Assembly: GCA_019414025.1 (NCBI GenBank)
Contig: DXMU01000037.1
Location: 1-64,000 of the forward strand
Source of the DNA: Collinsella sp.
GTDB lineage: Bacteria; Actinomycetota; Coriobacteriia; Coriobacteriales; Coriobacteriaceae
Direction of reading: 5' to 3'
Length of the DNA stretch: 64,000 nucleotides
Of this stretch, positions 25,569-33,716 are shown one piece after another. Positions within the stretch are counted from its first letter, which is position 1. Each line of letters opens with the position of its first letter. A program made the translations under genes and the position numbers. The notes under the pieces are model-generated. The model searched no databases. It was not told the DNA's origin and saw only the letters and a list, made by a program, of their open reading frames with translations.

Positions 25569-26612
25569 TTACTCAAAGTATTGGAACTTGTTGGTCGAAA
25601 AGGCGAATGTTACGACAAAGCCTTCGCCGGGGTCGGATGCCGCGGTGACGTCGATGCCCATCTTGGAGCACAGGCGCGCCACCAGGTAGAGGCCGATGCC
25701 CGTTGCGCGCTTGGTGGTGCGGCCGTTGTCGCCGGTAAAACCCTTCTCGAACACGCGGGGCAGGTCGGCCGCGCTCACGCCGCAGCCGTTGTCCGCGACG
25801 GTGAGTTCGATACGCTCGCTTGCCAGACCCTCGTCCAGCAACGCACCCGAAAACTCGATCTTTGCGCCGTCCTCACGCGCATATTTAATGCTGTTCTGAA
25901 TGAGCTGGCCCAGGATAAACTCGAGCCACTTCTCGTCGGTAAAGACCTCAAAGTCGAGGTTCTCGCACACCGGCGCCACGTGTGCCGCGATGAGCTCGCG
26001 CGCGTTGGCTTTAATCGCACCCGTCACCAAGGTCTTGAGATCCCAGCGGCGAATCAGGTAGTCGCGCTCCACGACTTCCGAGCGCGCGTAGTACAGCGCC
26101 TGGTCGATATAGCGCTCCACGCGAGCCAGCTCGCGGCCCAAATCGTCCACGCGCGACAGGTCGTCTTCGCTGCCGTCCAGGTTTTCCAAAATCAGATGGG
26201 CTGCAGCCAGGGGCAGTTTGGCCTCGTGGACCCAGCTTTCGATATAGTCGCGGTAGTCATCGGTCTGACGACGACCTTCCGCCACCTCGTCGCAAGCCGC
26301 CTTGCCCACGCGGCGCAAGACCTCGTACTCGAGCTCGCCTTCGGCATACGTCGGGCACTGCACCATCTCTTGCACCCATGCGGGGCTCTCCAGTTCCTCG
26401 GACGCCCGCTCCAGCTGATGTAGGAAGCGGCGACGGCGCGCATACTCGATCACGATGCCGAGCATGCCAAAGATAAAGGACACACCGACCGCCACGACCA
26501 CGATAGATGCCGGAGCTCCGGCGACCGTCAGCACAAAGCAGCTCAGCAGCACACCGCAGGTCCACACGGCGACGGGAAGCAGCGCATCTTTAAAAAACTT
26601 GGCAAACGACAT
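25569..26612 (-). CDS. Sensor histidine kinase, BceS-like
   Basis: A 347-residue membrane kinase. Two hydrophobic helices (about residues 13-32 and 35-56) with almost no extracellular loop, then the phospho-acceptor region SWVHEAKLPLAA with His, then HATPase motifs NSIKYA (N box), DNGCGV (G1) and TGIGLYL (G2). The short membrane hairpin and WVHE-KLP signature are those of intramembrane-sensing BceS/YxdK kinases, which usually work with a peptide-detoxifying ABC transporter; none is adjacent here. It follows its response regulator by nine bases. Confidence 0.88.
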   Translation of the reverse strand: MSFAKFFKDALLPVAVWTCGVLLSCFVLTVAGAPASIVVVAVGVSFIFGMLGIVIEYARRRRFLHQLERASEELESPAWVQEMVQCPTYAEGELEYEVLRRVGKAACDEVAEGRRQTDDYRDYIESWVHEAKLPLAAAHLILENLDGSEDDLSRVDDLGRELARVERYIDQALYYARSEVVERDYLIRRWDLKTLVTGAIKANARELIAAHVAPVCENLDFEVFTDEKWLEFILGQLIQNSIKYAREDGAKIEFSGALLDEGLASERIELTVADNGCGVSAADLPRVFEKGFTGDNGRTTKRATGIGLYLVARLCSKMGIDVTAASDPGEGFVVTFAFSTNKFQYFE

Positions 26613-26621
26613 GACCGGCCC

Positions 26622-27293
26622 CTAGACCGAATAGCCCTGACCGCGGTGCGTCGTCAAATACCCCTTGATGCCGATTTTTTCGAGCGTGGTGCGCAGGCGG
26701 TTGATGTTGACGGTAAGCGTGTTGTCGTCCACGAAAGCATCGGAGTCCCACAGGTCCTGCATGATGGCCGAGCGCGAGACAATCTTGCCCGCGCGGCTCA
26801 GAAGCAGCGAGAGGATACGCAGCTCGTTTTTGGTGAGCTCGGTGCTAGTGCCGGTTTGCGTGTTGGTGACCATGGAGCGGGCGAGGTCGAGCTCCAATCC
26901 CTTGTGGACGAGCGTGCTGCGCTCGCCTGCCGCCGCGGTGCGACGCAGCAGTGCGTTGATGCGCGCCACGAGCACGCGGGCGCTGTATGGCTTGGGGACA
27001 AAGTCGTCCGCGCCGAGCGTCATGGCCATGACCTCGTCGATCTCGGTCGTGCGCGACGTGAGGACGATGATGGGGACCTCAGATTCGCGGCGGACTTCGT
27101 GGCAGATATGCTGGCCGTCTTTGACGGGAAGCGTGAGGTCGAGCAGCACCAGGTCGGGCGCGGCGGCGAGAATATCGCGCGAGACGTGCTCGAACGATTC
27201 GCAGGCCTCGACCTCAAAACCGGCACGAGCAAGGATGTCGGCAAGCTCGCGACGAATGGGCTCGTCGTCCTCAACGATATAGATCAGCGCCAT
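26622..27293 (-). CDS. Response regulator, OmpR/BceR type
   Basis: A 223-residue regulator. The receiver domain has IVEDDEPIR, the phosphorylated aspartate in LVLLDLTLPVKDG and K in VPKPYSAR. The C-terminal winged helix contains LTKNELRILSLLL and VDDNTLTVNINRLR, the OmpR-type DNA-binding helix. ATG 27293 places the acidic pair at residues 9-10; the longer frame to 27470 crosses a promoter region. It is co-transcribed with the downstream kinase. Confidence 0.92.
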   Translation of the reverse strand: MALIYIVEDDEPIRRELADILARAGFEVEACESFEHVSRDILAAAPDLVLLDLTLPVKDGQHICHEVRRESEVPIIVLTSRTTEIDEVMAMTLGADDFVPKPYSARVLVARINALLRRTAAAGERSTLVHKGLELDLARSMVTNTQTGTSTELTKNELRILSLLLSRAGKIVSRSAIMQDLWDSDAFVDDNTLTVNINRLRTTLEKIGIKGYLTTHRGQGYSV

Positions 27294-27440
27294 GGATTCC
27301 GCTCCCCTCTTGGTTGTCTTACAGCCATTATTGCCGCGAAGTCGCCGGTGCACGCCTCGCGCGGCATTAAGGTGACAGAACTGTTCGCGAACGAAAGCGT
27401 TCGGCTCGCCCTCGCTCGCAGCGGGCGCGGGGATCAAATG

Positions 27441-27446
27441 ATTATA
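27441..27446 (-). promoter_or_regulatory. Consensus -10 box for the two-component operon
   Basis: The minus strand reads TATAAT about 150 bases upstream of the regulator start, within an inverted repeat AAATGAT...ATCATTT (27437-27474). A clear -35 was not found. Confidence 0.4.
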
Positions 27447-27470
27447 AAATCCCCGTCCCAGAAAAATCAT

Positions 27471-28178
27471 TTAGCGGCGGGCGCGGAGCTTTTCGTAGCC
27501 ATCGGCGAAGAAGGCGACCGTGGCGGCGTCCGACTCGACGGCATCGGCATCGGAGGCAGGCACCACGCCGTGCTCGTCGCTCACCAGGAACAGCGCGCCC
27601 TTGAGCTGTGCGGGAATGTCCACGCGCGTGACCGGGATGCCCTTGGTCTGGGCCAGCTGCTCAATGAGCGTCGCCGTGCCGCACAGGCACTCGTCTGCCG
27701 GCGCCACAAAGGCAAGCTCACCGTCGTTGACGGCAGCGAGCAGCTCGGGCGCCACGCCGGTCTCGTCGGCCTCGGAGCGGGCCTCGGCAGAACGGGCACG
27801 CAGCGCCTTGGCCGACGTATCGGCTAGCGGCTCGTACTCCCCCACCGTCATGGCAGCGTTGCCGTTGATGTCGATCACCAGCATGAGTACGCCGTCGCGC
27901 GCAGTGTAATCGCCCTCGGCAAGTGACCACTCAACGTGCTGCTTGGCCCAGCTGAGCATGTTGTGGGTAAGCGGCTCGCCCTGCACCAAGCGCTCGGACA
28001 GCGCGCGGATGTGACGGTTGAGCATGGGCACCTTTTTGTTGGACATGCGCCAACGGCAGATGAGCGCGGGCTTGTCGAGCGTGAACTTCTCGACCGCCTC
28101 CTGATTGGCGCAAAAGTCCTCGTACGCACGCTGGTCCTCGGCATTGCCAAACAGCTCGGCATCATCAATCTGGGGCAT
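27471..28178 (-). CDS. Conserved hypothetical protein
   Basis: A 235-residue soluble protein that I do not recognise with confidence. The stretch VPMLNRHIRALSERL, then DGVLMLVIDINGNAAMTVGEYEPL and CLCGTATLIEQLAQTKGIPVTRVD, faintly resembles class IV aminotransferases, but no PLP-binding lysine is evident in the expected place. AAAGG lies seven bases before ATG 28178; another ATG two codons upstream is less well spaced. It is transcribed alone, downstream of purH. Confidence 0.7.
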   Translation of the reverse strand: MPQIDDAELFGNAEDQRAYEDFCANQEAVEKFTLDKPALICRWRMSNKKVPMLNRHIRALSERLVQGEPLTHNMLSWAKQHVEWSLAEGDYTARDGVLMLVIDINGNAAMTVGEYEPLADTSAKALRARSAEARSEADETGVAPELLAAVNDGELAFVAPADECLCGTATLIEQLAQTKGIPVTRVDIPAQLKGALFLVSDEHGVVPASDADAVESDAATVAFFADGYEKLRARR

Positions 28179-28218
28179 GGTCATACCTTTCGTGTTAGTC
28201 ATTCCGTCCTCTTATACC

Positions 28219-28255
28219 AAAAAGACGGCCCTCCAAACGGAGCGACCGTCTTTTG
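28219..28255 (-). terminator. Intrinsic terminator of purH
   Basis: On the minus strand AAAAGACGG pairs with CCGTCTTTT and continues into TTTTTGG. It lies 30-65 bases past the purH stop. Confidence 0.85.
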
Positions 28256-28283
28256 CAGAGATTATTTTGTCCCAGGGCGGAAC

Positions 28284-29891
28284 TTAGTGACGGAAATGCC
28301 TGGCGCCGGTGAAGACCATCGCGATGCCATGCTCGTTGCACGCCTCGATGCTCTCGTCGTCGCGCTTGGAGCCGCCGGGCTGGATGATGCAGGTCACGCC
28401 ATGCGCGGCAAGCACGTCGACGTTGTCGCGGAACGGGAAGAACGCGTCGCTTGCACAGGCAAAGCCGCCCTTCTCCACGCCCTCGCGCTCGCAGAAGTCC
28501 TCGGCACGCTCGCAGGCAAGTAGCGCAGAGTCAACGCGGTTAGGCTGACCCGGGCCCATGCCAATGCCGGCCTTACCCTTGGAGACCAGGATGGCGTTGG
28601 ACTTAACGCCCTTGCAGACCTTCCAGGCAAACTCGAGCTCGGCCATCTCGGCGTCGGTGGGCTTGCGGTCGGTGGGGAACGTAAAGGTCGCGGGGTCCTC
28701 GGTCACGTGGTCGACCTCCTGCACCAGCATGCCGCCGTCGATGGAGCGCAGCTCCACCTGGGCGCCGTGGTCCACGCCGCCGGTAGCCAGCACGCGCAGG
28801 TTGGGGCGCTTGGCCATGCGCTCGAGCGCCTCGGCAGTGTAGCTCGGGGCGATGATGACCTCGACAAACTGCTTGTTCTGATCGGCAAAATGCTCAACCA
28901 GCTCAAAGGGAACCTCGCGGTTGCAGGCGATGATGCCGCCGAAGGCGCTCTTGGGATCGCAGGCGAAGGCGCGGTCGTAAGCGGACGTAATGTCCTCGGC
29001 AACGGCGGAGCCGCAGGGGTTCTGGTGCTTGAGGATCACGCAGGCAGGCTCGTCGAACTCGCGGACCAGGTTCCAAGCGGCATCGGCATCCAGATAGTTG
29101 TTGTAGCTGAGCGGCTTGCCCTGGATCTGCTCGGAGCCCACGAGCGGAAACTGCGAGCTCGCGGTGTTCTCGCAACCCTCGGCAAAGCGGTAGACCGTAG
29201 CCTTCTGCTGAGGATTCTCGCCATAGCGCAGGTCGTCGACCTTCTCCAGCGAAATCTCGAGCTTGGCAGAGGTATCCGCCACGTCGCTTGCCTGGGCGGC
29301 AAGCCAACGGGAGATAGCCGTGTCGTAGGCGGCGGTGGTCTGGTAGACCTTCACCTGCAGACGACGACGGGTGGAAAGCGTGGTGCAACCGCCGGTCTCG
29401 CGCATCTCGGCCAGGACGGCGTCGTAGTCGGCCGGATCGGAGATGACGGTAACACTCGCGGCGTTCTTGGCGGCAGAGCGCAGCATGGAGGGGCCACCGA
29501 TGTCGATGTGCTCGATGGCGTCCGCAAAGGTGACCTCGGGGTTAGCGACGGTCTTCTCGAACTCGTACAGGTTGACGACGACCAAGTCGATCAGCTTAAT
29601 GCCGTGCTGAGCGGCCTCCTGCATGTGCTGCTCGGAATCGCGGCGGGCCAGCAGCGCGCCATGAACCTTGGGATGCAGGGTCTTAACGCGGCCGTCCATC
29701 ATCTCGGGATAGCCCGTGAACTCCTCGATGGGGGTTACGGGAACGCCCGCGTCCTCAATGGCACGAGCCGTGCCGCCCGTAGAGATGATCTCGACGCCAA
29801 AGTCATCGACCAGCGTCCGTGCGAAATCGACGACGCCCGTCTTATCGGTAACCGAGATCAACGCGCGTGCGATCTTCACATCAGATCCCAT
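28284..29891 (-). CDS. purH: Bifunctional AICAR formyltransferase / IMP cyclohydrolase
   Basis: Catalyses the last two steps of de novo purine synthesis: formylation of AICAR and closure to IMP. The 535 residues begin with the cyclohydrolase (MGS-like) domain (ARALISVTDKTGVVDFA, EIISTGGTARAI) and continue with the AICARFT domain (RYGENPQQKATVYR, LKHQNPCGSAVAE with the catalytic KH pair, and a C-terminal GGSKRDDE). AGGAGG precedes ATG 29891. It is transcribed alone; no other pur gene is nearby. Confidence 0.96.
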   Translation of the reverse strand: MGSDVKIARALISVTDKTGVVDFARTLVDDFGVEIISTGGTARAIEDAGVPVTPIEEFTGYPEMMDGRVKTLHPKVHGALLARRDSEQHMQEAAQHGIKLIDLVVVNLYEFEKTVANPEVTFADAIEHIDIGGPSMLRSAAKNAASVTVISDPADYDAVLAEMRETGGCTTLSTRRRLQVKVYQTTAAYDTAISRWLAAQASDVADTSAKLEISLEKVDDLRYGENPQQKATVYRFAEGCENTASSQFPLVGSEQIQGKPLSYNNYLDADAAWNLVREFDEPACVILKHQNPCGSAVAEDITSAYDRAFACDPKSAFGGIIACNREVPFELVEHFADQNKQFVEVIIAPSYTAEALERMAKRPNLRVLATGGVDHGAQVELRSIDGGMLVQEVDHVTEDPATFTFPTDRKPTDAEMAELEFAWKVCKGVKSNAILVSKGKAGIGMGPGQPNRVDSALLACERAEDFCEREGVEKGGFACASDAFFPFRDNVDVLAAHGVTCIIQPGGSKRDDESIEACNEHGIAMVFTGARHFRH

Positions 29892-30168
29892 GCAGTCCTC
29901 CTGTCTGGTACGCCGCCGTGCTCTGTGAGTCGGTGATACGTCGATCTGCAGCGCTCGCGCAGCGGCATTGAAAATACTGATTCAATGTAGCGCATCGAGC
30001 GCGTCGATGCACCCCGCAACGGTCGCATGTGCAGAAAAAGCTTGCGAGCGGAGGGCATGGGCGCGGCACCGGGCGCGGTGAGTTCATGGAACACAGGGGC
30101 ACCATAATTCGATGCCAATGGCGTGGTAGAACTGTGCTCGATATGCATCCGCAAAAGAAAGAGGCACC

Positions 30169-30810
30169 ATGGTCTCGCGGGTTCTCTACCGACCGTTTGA
30201 CACCGAAGACTTCGACGCCATCGCGCTGATTCTGCAGCAGCTTTGGCATAACAATTCGGATAACGATGAGTACAACCGCCTTGAGGCCGCGTGCGACCTT
30301 GCCTACTGCCTTTCGTCATCGACGTTTTCGCAGGTTGCGGTGATTGACGGCGAGGCGCGCGGCATTGCACTCGCGCGTGCGGGGCAAAGCTCCGGCGCCA
30401 CCGTCAATGAACATTGGATGGATACCGAGCGCGCGCTGCTATCGCAGATGCGTGAGCTGGAGCCCGATGCCTGCGCCGAGTATCTCTCGTTTGTGCGCGC
30501 CACTATTCGAACCAACAACCGCCTGCTCGAGAAAAGCCCACTGCCGCATGACAACGAGGTCACGCTGCTCGCCGTCGACCCCGACGTCCACGGCCTGGGC
30601 GTGGGATCGGTGCTGCTCGACGCCGCAATCTCGCATCTGTCCTCGTGCGGGGCGACCAGCGCACACCTGTACACCGATTCCAACTGCTCGTGGAAGTTCT
30701 ACGAGCTGCACGGCTTTAAGCGCACCGCCACGCACCGCGCCAACCGCGAAGAACGCCGCCACGCCATGCCGCGCGAAAGCTTCCTCTACGAACTCGACCT
30801 AACTGTCTAG
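30169..30810 (+). CDS. GNAT-family N-acetyltransferase
   Basis: A 213-residue acetyl-CoA-dependent acetyltransferase. The acetyl-CoA loop VDPDVHGLGVGSVLL (R/Q-x-x-G-x-G/A type) is at residues 135-150, followed by the YTDSNCSWKFYELHGFKR motif typical of the fold's C-terminal half. The substrate is unknown. AAAGAGG lies before ATG 30169. It is transcribed alone; a pair of direct repeats follows. Confidence 0.85.
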   Translation: MVSRVLYRPFDTEDFDAIALILQQLWHNNSDNDEYNRLEAACDLAYCLSSSTFSQVAVIDGEARGIALARAGQSSGATVNEHWMDTERALLSQMRELEPDACAEYLSFVRATIRTNNRLLEKSPLPHDNEVTLLAVDPDVHGLGVGSVLLDAAISHLSSCGATSAHLYTDSNCSWKFYELHGFKRTATHRANREERRHAMPRESFLYELDLTV

Positions 30811-30829
30811 GCCCAGCAGCCATACCTAG

Positions 30830-30893
30830 TCATTTAAGTCTGTCCCCAATGACTGATCCCCAACGACTGGTCATTTAAGTCTGTCCCCAATGA
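30830..30893. repeat. Two direct copies of the GGGGACAGACTTAAATGA unit
   Basis: Units at 30830-30852 and 30871-30893 are identical over 23 bp and run in the same direction, 41 bp apart. The same unit is an inverted pair at 10248-10322. Confidence 0.8.
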
Positions 30894-30917
30894 GTAGCCT
30901 AGGGAGTCTGCAAATAG

Positions 30918-31151
30918 CCGTGGTCAAAAAACATCAAATATGAGTACTGTTACCTTTTTAGTAGCAGCGATTTGGGGCATTTTTGAGGCTTGTAGGCATG
31001 ACGACCAGCTGCACGTGCTGGCGTAGCTCCCCAAATGTTCAATAAAATGGGCTCCTAACGAGAAATACTCTCATTAGAAGCCCATTATTATGTGCAAACA
31101 TATGCGACCATCGCAGCAACAGTACTCATATTTGGTATTTTTTGTCCACTG
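30918..31151. mobile_element. MITE-like element with 35-bp terminal inverted repeats
   Basis: Ends 30918-30952 and 31117-31151 are inverted copies identical at about 30 of 35 positions, sharing the core AAATATGAGTACTGTT. The 234-bp element has no ORF. It holds an internal hairpin (31047-31085) pairing TGGGCT-C-CTAACGAG with CTCATTAG-A-AGCCCA. No flanking target-site duplication is obvious. With the direct repeats before it, it fills most of the 452-bp gap between the acetyltransferase and DUF2207 genes. Confidence 0.6.
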
Positions 31152-31262
31152 CCCCTAGCGCGAAGGTCCTCAGCGGAAAGATTGGCCCGTTTCGATGCAC
31201 AAAAATGGGATGAATCTTCCCTGGCAACCGCCCAGAAAGATCCACCCCAAAGCAAGCGCTCG

Positions 31263-33206
31263 CTAGAACGTTCCGCCGCCGCCTCCGCCGACGCCGCCGC
31301 CTCCGCCGCCCGAGAAGCCGCCGCCTCCGCCGCCGCCCGAGCTGTCCGAGCTCGACGCGAGCTCACGGATGCTCTCGTGATACACGTCATCGAACGAATC
31401 CATCGGCGACTCGGTACCGTAATGATGGTAGTACCACCAGTAGCAGGGGTAATTGTCGTAGAAACCGTCGGCCTCGCGCACCTCGGGAGGAACAGCCTCG
31501 GCAAGCTGACGCAGGACTTCCTTCGAAACGCCCAGCGCCGCACCCATCACCAGAAGTTTATTCCACAGGACCAGATCGCCGGGGACGGCTTCCTTTAGGC
31601 GTGTGAAGTCCTCGAGCCAATGCTTAAGCGCTTTGCAGCGAGCCGCCACCTCGGCGCCCTCCGGCGTAAAGCGACGGAACGTAAGACCCACGCCAATACC
31701 CACCAGCACAATCGGCACCGAGATAACCGCGGCGATAATGTTCGCCCGTGCGCCGTCGGTAAAGAAGATGGATCCCACGGGAACAAAGGCAATCAGAATA
31801 CCAAGAACCAGGCAAAACACCATTGCGACAATGCCGTCCGAGGCAACGTACTCGCTATCGGCCAGCTTGCCCTTAACGGTGTTCTGATAGTCCTCGAGCT
31901 TGTCGCCCACGGGCGTAGCGTGCTGCTTAACGTAGTGCTGCAGCTCGTCAAACGTGCGCGAGCGATCGCCGTTCTCGTCGGGCTTAGCACCGGCAAAGAA
32001 GACCTTGAGCACCATGTGGTCAATGCCCTTGGCCGATTTCCAGCCCGCATCACTCACCGTCACGCGATACGTCTGCTCTTCTTTTTCACGCCCCAACAGA
32101 CCCTTCTTGGCCTTAGTCACGGTCGCCTGCTCCAGCTTGATCACACGGTCGTCAGTGAGCTTCATGAGCGTGGCGATATATGCCTGATCGGGCACCTCGT
32201 TCCAGCTCATGAGAGCCGAAAGCACGGCGGGATGGTCGGCCGAAGGCACATCGCGGAAATAATCGTCCTGGAAAAGCGGCTTGGGCTTGGGCTTGCGCAG
32301 CTTGAGCACAACGATTGTGCCGGTAAAGGCCACCGCCGCGACAACACTTAGCACGGCAAGTGCATTGGCAATCATGCGAGCGTGAGCGCGGCGAGCGTTA
32401 GCTTCGTCGGCCCATTCCTTCTCTTCGCTCAGGATCGTTGACATGCGCTCTTCGCCCGAGGCGGCAAGCTGCGGCACCCAGTCGCTGGGGAAGGCGATGC
32501 GTGCCTCGGCGAATTCGCCCTGATGCACGCAGGGAATGGTATAGGTGACCATGGGCTCGTCCTCATCGAGCGACACGTCGCCCGTGAGCGGACCGTGGCC
32601 CCACGCACGGAAGTTATCGCCCTTGACGGCCGCCGTCCCGGCAGCGGCATTTGCGAAGTACACTTCCATCTCGACATCATCGGAATCCGCAGACCAGCCG
32701 TCACCCACGAACTTCCAGTAGAGCTCGGCGGTATCGGCCCAGTTCATGACCGCACCGGTCATGGTATAGCTCACGTAATAGGTCGCGCTGTCGCCGCTCT
32801 CGTGAGGGCTGAATACCTTAATCTTTACGCCGTCACCAGTCTGCTCGACCGTGTAGACGCCAGAGTCACCCTTATTCGCGCTATCGACTTTGTTAAACGC
32901 GATGTCCTCTTCCTCGACACTCAGCACGTCGACGCCCGCCGAGCCACCCTGCTGGTTGGAGCCCGTATTGATCTCCCAAAACACGCCGTTGATGTCGTCA
33001 TCGAAATCAAACTGGCGTCCCTCGACAACGGTCAGCGAGCCGTCGGCCTCGACCGTGGCGCCGATATAGGTTTGAGTCATGGAGTAGCCGTCGGCGTGTG
33101 CGGCGACAGGCAGCAGCAACAACGCAAGCGCGACGAGCACGCAGACGGAAGCGAATCGCGCAAACAGGCAGCGCTGCCGGCAGGCATTGGCAACGGGGGC
33201 GTTCAT
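31263..33206 (-). CDS. DUF2207 membrane protein with Gly-rich tail
   Basis: A 647-residue membrane protein of the DUF2207 family (function unknown). It has a signal peptide (about residues 1-38, VLVALALLLLPVAAHA), an extracellular beta-rich domain with the family pattern TQTYIGATVEADGSLTV, one transmembrane helix near residue 275, a cytoplasmic region, two more helices around 460-510, and a C-terminus of Ser and Gly runs (SSGGGGGGGFSGGGGG). The Gly tail is typical of this family. AAAGGAT precedes ATG 33206; upstream in-frame sequence to 33674 crosses repeats and is not coding. Confidence 0.88.
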   Translation of the reverse strand: MNAPVANACRQRCLFARFASVCVLVALALLLLPVAAHADGYSMTQTYIGATVEADGSLTVVEGRQFDFDDDINGVFWEINTGSNQQGGSAGVDVLSVEEEDIAFNKVDSANKGDSGVYTVEQTGDGVKIKVFSPHESGDSATYYVSYTMTGAVMNWADTAELYWKFVGDGWSADSDDVEMEVYFANAAAGTAAVKGDNFRAWGHGPLTGDVSLDEDEPMVTYTIPCVHQGEFAEARIAFPSDWVPQLAASGEERMSTILSEEKEWADEANARRAHARMIANALAVLSVVAAVAFTGTIVVLKLRKPKPKPLFQDDYFRDVPSADHPAVLSALMSWNEVPDQAYIATLMKLTDDRVIKLEQATVTKAKKGLLGREKEEQTYRVTVSDAGWKSAKGIDHMVLKVFFAGAKPDENGDRSRTFDELQHYVKQHATPVGDKLEDYQNTVKGKLADSEYVASDGIVAMVFCLVLGILIAFVPVGSIFFTDGARANIIAAVISVPIVLVGIGVGLTFRRFTPEGAEVAARCKALKHWLEDFTRLKEAVPGDLVLWNKLLVMGAALGVSKEVLRQLAEAVPPEVREADGFYDNYPCYWWYYHHYGTESPMDSFDDVYHESIRELASSSDSSGGGGGGGFSGGGGGGVGGGGGGTF

Positions 33207-33326
33207 AGGCACATCCTTTTGTCTGTAAAACCAACATCGCCATTGTCCCACGTTTGCGGGCACACATGACGAATATCTGGGCCAACGGAACGTCAAATGG
33301 GACAAAAGTCCCACCCGAGTCTGGCA

Positions 33327-33354
33327 CTTAGGGACGTTCCTTATCTGCCGGCAG
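33327..33354. repeat. Half-copy of the GGGACGTTCC / CTGCCGGCAG repeat
   Basis: CTTAGGGACGTTCCTTATCTGCCGGCAG resembles the left half of the palindrome at 2777-2834. It is followed by TTTGGGACAGTCC, a second GGGAC unit. Confidence 0.55.
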
Positions 33355-33479
33355 TTTGGGACAGTCCTTGGCATGGCCTGCGCCAACGATAGATACCACT
33401 CCACAGCTCCGTCACAGGTGTAGCGGCTTTGTGTTGCCGCGGAATACGCTGATTGAGCCTGCGGTCGAAGGGCATAAAG

Positions 33480-33579
33480 CAGTTGAGCGAAAACGGTTTG
33501 CCCCTTTGCCGTTCGCTTGAGGATCATGTCCCCCTTTTCCGCGGAAACCCCGGCAGTTGCGAAGAGCTGCCGGGGTTTC
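33480..33579 (+). ncRNA. Possible small structured RNA ending in a hairpin
   Basis: In the 510-bp gap before gluQRS, AGCGAAAACGG pairs with CCGTTCGCT (33486-33520), followed by a GC-rich hairpin AAACCCCGGCAG-CTGCCGGGGTTT (33545-33578). No protein gene that this terminator could serve is visible on the plus strand. The call is speculative; no known RNA family was recognised. Confidence 0.25.
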
Positions 33580-33703
33580 TGTCGTGTATAAGGCCGAGTC
33601 GGTGTGCAGCGGTCAAGGCATTGAGTCGCAGACTCACCGCGCACAATGCGCAGCGTCGCCAACTTGCGAGCCACGGCAGCGCCTTCCCTACCGCGCCCCG
33701 CGC

Positions 33704-33709
33704 TATACT
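33704..33709 (+). promoter_or_regulatory. Possible -10 box giving a leaderless gluQRS mRNA
   Basis: TATACT ends eight bases before ATG 33717, which would place the transcription start at or next to the start codon. No Shine-Dalgarno sequence precedes this ATG. Confidence 0.4.
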
Positions 33710-33716
33710 CATCCGC

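Noticed and set aside
27294..27470. N-terminal extension of the response regulator
   Set aside because: In-frame sequence runs through a consensus -10 box and an inverted repeat, and the receiver domain starts normally at 27293.
30918..31151. Insertion sequence with a transposase
   Set aside because: The 234-bp element has inverted ends but no open frame of meaningful length, so it can only be a non-autonomous element or a duplicated site.
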